Shown: positions 54,861 through 64,000 of the stretch, piece by piece
How positions within the stretch are numbered: position 1 is the stretch's first letter
Layout: the number at the start of each line of letters is the position of its first letter
Source of the DNA: Artemisia argyi
Lineage: Eukaryota; Streptophyta; Magnoliopsida; Asterales; Asteraceae
Direction of reading: 5' to 3'
NCBI GenBank assembly: GCA_030686995.1
Contig: CM060702.1
Span: 64,420,440-64,484,439 of the forward strand
DNA length: 64,000 nt
The notes under the pieces: model-generated
Databases searched by the model: none
What the model was told of the DNA's origin: nothing
The model's input: the letters and a program-made list of their open reading frames with translations, nothing else
Program-made: the position numbers and the translations under genes

Positions 54861-54993
54861 TTCAAAAATCCGTTTGAAAACCTAAAGTTAAGCAGATAGA
54901 TTACATTAGCAACAAATTCAAATAAACATAGGACTACATAAACCATCCTACATATGATACTAAATAAACCATCCTATCAACCTACATGGTTGA

Positions 54994-55145
54994 CTACAAA
55001 ACATTGTCTATGGACAAACCCATATGGTTTTATCCTACATCCGCTAATTACATAACATTGTCTACGGACAAACCTGTATGATTTATCCTTCATCATATAA
55101 TTACAAAACATTGTTTACGGACAAACCCATATGGTTTATCCAACT
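54994..55145. repeat. Tandem repeat, three copies of ~62 bp
   Basis: Three units each hold ACATTGTYTAYGGACAAACC followed by a TATGRTTTATCC string. Spacing is about 60-65 bases. Non-coding. Confidence 0.8.
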
Positions 55146-55219
55146 TACAAATAGCTTCAAACATTGTTTCAACCATCAACAAACATAAAACTATCAAGAA
55201 ACATCAACACACATCAAAC

Positions 55220-55513
55220 CTTAAAACTCTTTGAGACCTGTTTGTTTCATCAGTTAGACAGAAGCGGACCCTTATACCTGCACCAAAGCCGGCTGCCTCC
55301 CTCAACTCCCTGAAACCAGATGATGAAACAATTGTCACCTTCCTCTTCACCTTGCCTCGACCAGGTACCACCAATGTTCTCTCACGTACTTCGAACACTT
55401 TTGTATCCTTTGATGCTTCACAACAGCGACGGCGTACCCATACAAGTTGTATTCCTGGACAATTTTTGATGGTATAGTCTGTTTCAAAATGTATAAAACA
55501 TAGTATTAGTATA

Positions 55514-55558
<45 letters not shown>

Positions 55559-56989
55559 GTAACAGACATTATGATCTATCAATCATCCTATCAGACAAAT
55601 GATAGCTATATATATGATTAAGCAAATCTGTCACTACTGCTTCCCAAACAAGCCAAATATACAAAACAAAACAGAGGATCACATCAACAATGCATAAAGG
55701 AAGTATAGCAGCTAAAGATCCAACTGAAGCTCAAGCTTATGAAGGTTAAGACTCCTTATGGAAGTTACTTACTGCTAGTGTATATTATAGACGCTGAGAA
55801 CTTACCAAGTCGTTAGGGCTGCTAGAAGAAAACTTAATGCTGCTAGTACTAAGTAACAACTGCTATAGTTTGATAGTTGTTTAGTTTGTAATCTCATTGA
55901 CCTTCAAATTAACATTTGAACAAACTAACAAAGTTTCAAGTCACTTACAAGTCGTCTATCTCTCCAGAAGCATGCAGTCAGCGTTCTGTAGAATGCCCTA
56001 TCTTCTTGGTCATGGACAGTGTGAAACGTCCAGTTGCACATCCAATTCATCCTACGGGCTTCATAATCTGAATTTAATAATACAAAATGAGTTAGTTACA
56101 GATAATCCAAAATGTTACACATATATCATCTACTTGATGTAGTTATAGTTAATAAAGAATAAGATACCATAGTCACGAAATTGGTGACACGGGGCATTCA
56201 TGGCAATACTAGTGTTGTATGTCTCTACAATTGTGATGGCCCCTCCATTAGGTTCAAACAACATCACATTATATTCCTCCCCCGGGGCAACCTGAGTAAA
56301 CACCATCCACTGACCAGGGCTCATATTCAAGTCTCAAACCAGCCTCAACCAACCATAACCATACAAGAAGGAGTTGACGTATCGATTATAGAGATGATCA
56401 CTGGCCACCCTAACATTGTAGTCAGTCGTGTTAGTGGAAACCACAAACGAATCAGTAAGGGTTGGACCATCCAGAAATCTCATAAATTCTTCCTGCAATG
56501 ACTGCATAAGCAGAGATATGTCTGTCATAGGCAATAAACATCTCCAAAATTTGGCACTCTCGGGTTCATAATTGTGAAACTCCAACCCATCCTCACCGTA
56601 GCAAGTTACATAAACACATCCTCACCCTCTTCAACAAAATGTATGTACTCAACATCCGAACAGGTGATGTTGTGAATGGCAAAATCATTCCACCTTGCTC
56701 CCTCAACAACACACATTAAATCTGAGACTCTCCTTACACGAACTTTTCATCTAACCTCCCCACAATTAACTAAGTAAATATAAGAATTTCCATGATAGGA
56801 ACCTCCTAAAATGTAATTATTATGCAGTTCCTATATATGAAAATTAGTATTTAGCCATTGTCAATTAAATACAAATTAAACTAGTTTTTTTAGAGAAATA
56901 ACAGCTTGTCAATAACGGTGTTAACTTACAAACAAATCCAAAACATGTTGAGGATTGTCCACAGCGCAAATAAATTGATTACCAAACAT
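55220..56989 (-). pseudogene. Broken two-domain B3-like gene
   Basis: Minus-strand exons with good splice sites: 56989-56930 (ATG start, donor TTT|GTAAGT), 56805-56168 (donor ATG|GTATCT), 56067-55949 (acceptor AATTCAG, donor CTT|GTAAGT) and a last coding stretch 55500-55220. Exon 2 has an internal stop and a frame change before FHNYEPESAKFWRCLLPM, and another stop at 56331-56333 between GYGWLRLV and DLNMSPGQWMVFTQ. The pattern GW-L-x-x-L-x-PGQ-x-x-VF is that of a B3 DNA-binding fold; the last exon repeats it as GFRELREAAGFGAGIRVRF. The B3 call is structural inference. It would be a transcription-factor-like gene, now dead. Confidence 0.4.
55516..55555. repeat. T40 homopolymer
   Basis: Uninterrupted T run in an intron of the B3-like gene. 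Confidence 0.95.

Positions 56990-58650
<1,661 letters not shown>

Positions 58651-58733
<83 letters not shown>
58651..58733. repeat. (TA)n microsatellite, right of foldback MITE
   Basis: About 83 bp of TA repeats directly after the right end of the MITE. Confidence 0.98.
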
Positions 58734-58734
<1 letters not shown>

Positions 58735-59017
58735 GAGGTGGTATACCCGAGCGTTGCCGCGGGGTGATTTGCAAAAGAAGCATTTTCGGATGTGTTTAGT
58801 AAATTTTGCAAAATGGAAATGGTAGGAACAATATGTAAAAGGCGTTTGGTTTTGATCATTGTTTAAAGTTTTTGTTTAAACGATGCTTCACAAAGGTGAT
58901 TTGTTTCATAATTTATTTTAACCATAATGAGTACGCAAGTTAGTATAAAAAAAAACGGGAATATAGTTATTGTACGATGGTCTTTTGCATAGATAAGGTT
59001 TCTATGCATTAGTATAG

Positions 59018-59302
59018 TCATACAGGAGGGTAACATGTTTGCATACTTAAGGTATTTGCAATCAATACATGGTAAAGACTACTCAAGCTTAAAGGCACAT
59101 ACATTACACCTTTATAAAAATTGTGGAAAAGAATAGAAAAAATGGACGTTGGTTCATTTTCAACCTTTTTTATAGTCAAAAATTCTTCCCCACTTGGCAT
59201 TCGAAGTTTGAACCACTCAATGCATTTCTTCAAATTCTCAACTGTGTCCACATGTTTATCTTCTGCTTGTTTGGGTTCACCAGTTTTCATATCTTTCACC
59301 AA
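59018..59302 (-). pseudogene. Coding-like fragment, unknown family
   Basis: 94 codons on the minus strand, soluble and charged in the first 60 residues (MKTGEPKQAEDKHVDTVENL, KCIEWFKLRMPSGEEF), and then more hydrophobic. I cannot assign a family or link splice partners. Confidence 0.3.
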
Positions 59303-60848
59303 AGACTTTCAGGTCCAAAGGGGGATTGCAAGTCGATCTTCTATGGAATGACATTTTTAACCACAACAACACCCTCCTGTACATAAATATGTTGTTAGTC
59401 CTTTGTAATACCACATATTAATTCAAACTATTCAATGAACAATTTCCATAAAGCCTAAAAGATTTTACACTCTTTAAATTGGAAAATGTCGCCTAATGTT
59501 TCTATTCCTTTCATTCACTTTGAGTTATTCAAACTGCTAAATCAAGTTAGGCGAGCAAATTGTTATGTGTCAAGTACGCTTACCATTCCACTTATCCCTA
59601 TCCCTTCCCGAGTGCAGCAGATGCGACACAACTGAAAGCATCAGAAAAGCAAGCATCGTCAAACGCAAGGAAGCATCAGTCCTTTAGACCCATTACCCAA
59701 CACGATCTGTAAATAAGGTATTATATGTGCAAAATTTTTACCACATCTGATTAATCATACTAAAAAAAGTCGAGAAGGACACAACTTATTCACAAAAATT
59801 TTCACGGTAGACTTAACGCTTCACCCGACAAAAATATAAAATAAATGTTACTTACCAATCTCTTCGCACCCGCCACTGCATAAACTATTCCATATCCATA
59901 TTCTGTGCTTTATAAAGCACGGAAAAACTCTACTGAAACTCAAATTACCTGTTAAGTCCAAAAAGTAAGCTTAAACAAACATTTTCGCACAAATGGCTTA
60001 ATTTCGCAACATAAACCAAAATAATAAATCTTATACCTCGTGATGGTATTGCAACCCATAAAACTGCCTTCCAACGCACTCGACAGCTGCACTCACAGCC
60101 TACTTAGTTCTCGCGACAACTTCAAACCCAAAAAACAAAAACGTAACTGCTTATTATTAGTAAACAAATATACGTAACTGCATGCCAACATTCATAAAAA
60201 TAGTGAAAAAAGGAGCAGTGGAGCAATTCGCATCAGTGTGTGCATTAGCTTCACCTTGCTATGTGTATAGTTGTTTTAAACCGGTCGGTGCCATTTTTGT
60301 GCGTGCAGATACTACTCCTCCAAATAAGGCTATTAAATTATAAAATGAACATTAAACGTAGATTGTTGCTGACCCGATAACCCCACTTTTCTTGTTTTTG
60401 AAAAGCACTAACTAACACATTTAATGATAACTCAATTAACCTGCAATAAGGAATACTATTTGCATGACGCTGAAAGAATGCACTGACCTTTGGACACACG
60501 TTCTTTTGAAGCTACCTTTGGACAGACAGCAACACTCAACCTGCGAAAATGCAGATAAATATATGATTTTTTTGAAAGCCTAAAAACGTATGTAATATAA
60601 GTCCAATTTAAAACTTTACCGGTTATGCACAACAGTCTTTAGATTAAGCGTTCCACCAAACGTGGTGAAGGTTTCTTCCCTGTCAAGATATAATTAGAAA
60701 TTATTATAATGTTGTTGGGCCAGTTTTGTAGTCTTAGGGCCATGGAACAATTAACGCCATTTGGTACAACCATCAATTTAGAATTGAAGTACGCATGTTT
60801 ATCAAACGTTGATAGTATGTATTTCACAAATCTCAATGCACAAATTAC
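59303..60848. other. No supported gene
   Basis: Nothing with recognisable motifs. Some short open stretches are probably intron translation. Confidence 0.35.
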
Positions 60849-60906
60849 TTTTTTGGGTGTGATCAGGCCTTTCTCTTTGGCGTCATTCATCATGGAAAGC
60901 GCAAAC
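60849..60906 (-). pseudogene. Cysteine synthase / cyanoalanine synthase exon
   Basis: A 58-base minus-strand exon with acceptor GTATTAG and donor AAAAAA|GTAATT encodes FALSMMNDAKEKGLITPKK. This matches the D-R-x-A-L-S-M-I-x-D-A-E-x-K-G-L-I-T-P-G string that follows the PLP-binding lysine in O-acetylserine(thiol)lyase-type enzymes. The next exon (EPTSGNTG) is not found nearby, so it appears isolated. Confidence 0.55.
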
Positions 60907-61209
60907 CTAATACAAAATGTGGGAAAAAGTCAAATTTTGTCTTTGAAAATTTAAAATTGCTGCTTCAAAAACAACAATTAACTATCAAAATGTGGCTAAC
61001 AGTTGAAGAGATATACTGTTTTGATAAGCACTTAGGCCTGATGGGAGGTTATGAACTTTTCTAAGTTACGCTAAGTTCGTAAGCCAACAAATTGAGCTAA
61101 TTCAAAGAGGCATGAAGATCCTAGTACATCGCCAACGGTTTATATAAAAAACTTTCAATTAATTTAACGTAACAACATACCTTTAATTCTCCTTTTAGGG
61201 AACAACAAA

Positions 61210-61315
61210 TCATTTCATCTTCTGAAGCCACGCACTAAGCTCATTATGCACATTCACAATCCTCAGATCCGCAACACTAACCTTCTGCTGACTCTCATCC
61301 TGCAAACGCTCCTTC
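61210..61315 (-). pseudogene. Exon-like terminal fragment, unknown
   Basis: Acceptor TTCTAG, then 34 open codons ending in TGA: strings LQDESQQKVSVADLRIV and NELSAWLQKMK. Amphipathic, probably a C-terminal helix. Family unknown. Confidence 0.3.
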
Positions 61316-62195
61316 CTAGAATCAATTAGAAACACGATAAAATTCACATTAAGCCTTGATAAGATATGTATAGCTACTGTTTGGAAACTATTTACATATA
61401 AAAATAATGTATTTAGCTTCTATTTACAGAAAGATAGAACCAAGTAATCATATAGACAGCTTCGGGTATCCCGCCTTTTATAGTTTATAACTTGAGTAAT
61501 AATTAGATAATTTCTAGAGGTCGGTCATCAATGACATCATGTATTCTATTTTGTGATGCCTTGACAGCAACCACTCATGTTGTATTATGCGCACGGGTAG
61601 CTGCAAACACGGCTTAGTTCACCCTCACATCCATGCCATAGTCCAGTGACTTCATAGTCGCAACTTTTTAAAAACTTAATTGTCCTCTAAAGCTAAAGTC
61701 CTAGAGGAAAATAGGCTGAACCATCACTATATTTGTGTCGTACGTAACATTCCTCTTTTCTTATTTTCACATACAGTAACCAAATTTGACAACGCCAAGC
61801 CAAGTTTAGGTGAAACATTGGATAACAATAACACATTAAGCTATATGACCCCCTAAGTGTTAGTTTGAAAACGAATCATCAAAATCAGTATATAAAAGCT
61901 TTAAATTACCGCAAAATAAAAAAGCAAAAGCTGGGAAACAATAATTAACTGCAAAGCCGCAACTAGCAGTCACAAATCCACAGCAACAAACACCATTTCA
62001 CTGAATCTGCGTAAGCAAAAGTACATATTTAGCTTATAACATTTTCAAAAAAACCATTCTAAGAAATGCTATCCTAATACTCTCAAAAACAATAGTAAAT
62101 TTTAAAAAAAAAAAAAAAAACTTTCGACCTAAGCTCAAATATTATCAAGTGGGAATGCACAAATATTACCGTATTTTCACAGGCCTACATTATTA
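61316..62195. other. No supported gene
   Basis: A minus-strand reading near 61515-61665 has coding-like pieces (VAVKASQNRIHDVIDDRP) broken by stops. It is suggestive of a further decayed exon but cannot be named. Confidence 0.3.
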
Positions 62196-62274
62196 TTACC
62201 CAAAGAAATCCTTGCCACTATTCCTTTTCTTCGCATCATCCATCTTAACATAATTAATGATTTCCTGAAATGAG
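62196..62274 (-). pseudogene. Exon-like terminal fragment, unknown
   Basis: Acceptor ATTTCAG followed by EIINYVKMDDAKKRNSGKD and FFG, then TAA. The last exon of an unrecognised gene, similar in style to 61210-61315. Confidence 0.3.
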
Positions 62275-63158
62275 AAACCATTAGAGCACCATTATCAGTT
62301 CTGTTATACGAAATTACAACAGAAAATCCAGCTCACCATTCCTTCTTTCTAATCTTCTCCTCTTTTCATGTTAGCCCTTTAAAAAGAATGTGCTCTGGCC
62401 TCTATCATAACCCCAAATCGTGACACACCCTTTCAATAACAAACAAATTCAATTAACCGACAGAAGCAACAAAGTGGACAAAAAACACAATCTTTATCGC
62501 ATATGCAAACCAAAAGCATAACCTTTATTGCACGTAGAAACGGTACCAAAATCCAGCCATGGTTCCAATAACTATTCGGGTCATGTTGCACTGGCCGTCA
62601 CACCAATCAGGTAAGGTTGCCCTGCCAAGATACCGGTGCTGTTAAATCACAGTCATAAAAGTTGCAAACACGCATAATTATCATCATTGCCTGTATGTAT
62701 GTGTTGGGCATTAAATAGGCGAAACACCAACAAGCCAATATCAACCTGAAATAATATCCGAAACGCATACCACAGAATGTGAATATTTCTGCACCATATA
62801 TTTGCAGGCAAGTGATAATGACAATAAAAAAGAAGGCATCAAAAGGTTAAGCAGATTTTTGTTGAATAAAAGTTTACGAAGGCCTTTTAGAAAGTTAAAA
62901 AAAATATAAACCACTTTGTTAATACAAATATCGCCTAAAAACGTTATTTATATTTTACGATCTTCACTAAGTTTTGTTAATGACAAATGTAAACTTTAAT
63001 TTCTAAGTAAAACATAATCTTAGTTTTAAAGACTTGCATAAACTAGACTTTTGCTACATTTTACATTTCATAAAACACAACAATTTTTATTTTCTAAAAA
63101 TAGAATTGTCACATCACATTTATGGCAAGTTTTGTCATTATACATTTATGGAAAGAAA
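62275..63158. other. No supported gene
   Basis: AT-rich non-coding sequence. Confidence 0.4.
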
Positions 63159-64000
63159 TGTGTTTGACTTACTTTGATGTTGCTTGCAAGTTTAGTGTTT
63201 GACTTGATATTATGTGATGTGACATTGTTTGGTTTGCAAGAGTAATTAGATGTGACTTTGTTTGGTTTGTAAGATTTATTGCAAAACCAACTGCAAGTCT
63301 GGCGGTACCCTGGAGGTACACGGGCGGAGCCCTTTTAAGGGGTCCGCCTGATCCGCCAGACCTGCAGAAGGTTTGGCTATAAATATTGAGCCACAAGTTG
63401 AATTTTGGCTCATCACTTGACATCATATTTTACACACACATTCATTCTTTCATCTAACCTCTTAACATTTCATATGTGAAGTTTCTTTTTGTAGCAAAGA
63501 GATTCACGAGCTTACTAAAAGTAACAAGTATTCAACACAACGTTGCAAGACTTGTTAGCTTAGCATTGTGTAGACTTGTGTAGTTTACACTTCATTTGAT
63601 TGTGTATTTTCAGTAGTGATCGGTTAGTATTTTAGTCCTCAAAATACAAAGTGTATCGGGAGTAGTTGTACCCTTGTAAAAAACTAACGGGAGTGGTTGT
63701 ACCCTTCGTAAAGAAATCAACATCAAGCTTTGTGTCGGTAAAAGTATAAGCGACGTGTAAGGTTTTCTCCGCCGGTGAAAGGAGCTTGTTGACTAGTGAA
63801 AGTAACTCTCGAGTTGGATACTCGGGGCGTGGACATGGGGCAAGGAAAAAGAGTCCTTGTAGCCGAACCATGACAAATACTCGTGTTGTGGTTTGATCGT
63901 TTCTTTCATCTACTTGCATGTTATATATATTGTGTTTGTGTATATATCTTTGATCAAACGGAAAGTTTCAAAGCTAACTTAACAAGTTAAAAAGTTTTTA
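63159..64000 (+). repeat. LTR-like segment truncated by window edge
   Basis: CTATAAATATTG at about 63378-63389, a leader-like region, and a late string GGACATGGGGCAAGG ... AGCCGAACCATGACAAAT resemble the R-U5 part of Sirevirus/Copia LTRs, where a CCGAACCA string is common. The 3' end of the LTR is outside the window. A start near TGTGTTTG (63158) is possible but unproven. Confidence 0.45.
63291..63367 (+). other. Predicted three-way-junction inverted repeat
   Basis: Outer stem 63291-63305 with 63353-63367, 14 of 15 pairs (CTGCAAGTCTGGCGG against CCGCCAGACCTGCAG). Inside are a small arm TACC/GGTA (63306-63318) and a strong arm GGCGGA/TCCGCC (63323-63348) capped by CCCTT/AAGGG. It ends 11 bases before the TATA-like box. 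Confidence 0.85.

Noticed and set aside
58734..58770. Helitron terminus at CCCGAGCGTTGCCGCGGGG
   Set aside because: GC-rich and Helitron-like, but no CTRR end and no clean hairpin at the right distance; too weak to call.

Overview
This is AT-rich plant nuclear DNA dominated by nested LTR retrotransposons. The accessory open reading frames of the Copia elements, as far as I remember such proteins, resemble those common in Asteraceae (lettuce, sunflower, Artemisia, Tanacetum). I therefore suggest a composite-family genome, but the species cannot be fixed from the sequence. Almost no intact host genes are visible. The best one is a two-exon defensin-like gene at 17461-17800.

Layout. 1-8 kb: sparse DNA carrying short, mostly minus-strand fragments of unrelated genes (RPA1-like, beta-1,3-glucanase, strictosidine synthase-like, EMC1-like exon 1) plus a plus-strand ARF fragment. 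8.3-9.1 kb: three small transposons side by side (Tourist-type MITE, Stowaway-type MITE, tRNA-derived SINE), each with target-site evidence. 10.7-15.5 kb: SnRK2 kinase pseudo-exons and a Helitron-type 3' end. 16.4-19.3 kb: a 5'-truncated LINE, the defensin-like gene, a 229-bp tandem duplication and a hAT-type MITE.

20162-44277 is a giant Copia retrotransposon (element 1): 356-bp LTRs, GTTTT target duplication, 24.1 kb in total. It encodes gag, a very long coiled-coil linker, protease, integrase, RT and RNase H. Downstream come about 8 kb of extra sequence with a broken accessory ORF and a structured non-coding module. Its integrase is split by a younger antisense Athila/Tat-like non-autonomous element (26764-33155, 1410-bp LTRs). 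LTR mismatch counts by eye (about 9/356 for the host, 6/1410 for the guest) agree with this order of insertion.

44691-52876 is a second complete element (element 2): 345-bp LTRs, TAAAC duplication, one LTR mismatch. It lacks gag core, zinc knuckle, protease, integrase and RT. It keeps only the coiled-coil linker ORF, a CGAGTT-repeat leader and the same 3' structured module as element 1, so it looks like a non-autonomous partner of a related Copia family.

52.9-64 kb: a small three-exon gene model, a broken two-domain B3-like gene, a foldback MITE flanked on both sides by (TA)n, scattered exon-sized fragments including one of the cysteine synthase family, and an LTR-like segment running off the right edge with a strong predicted three-way junction just upstream of its TATA box.

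The most interesting signals are: (1) a shared 3' RNA module in elements 1 and 2 with compensatory base changes in two hairpins; (2) an array of TGACGCCGTCA motifs just upstream of the guest element's TATA box; (3) a U5 segment of the guest element complementary to the 5' half of tRNA-Asp, the same tRNA that matches its primer binding site; (4) TCG-core repeat leaders before each major ORF of the Copia elements.
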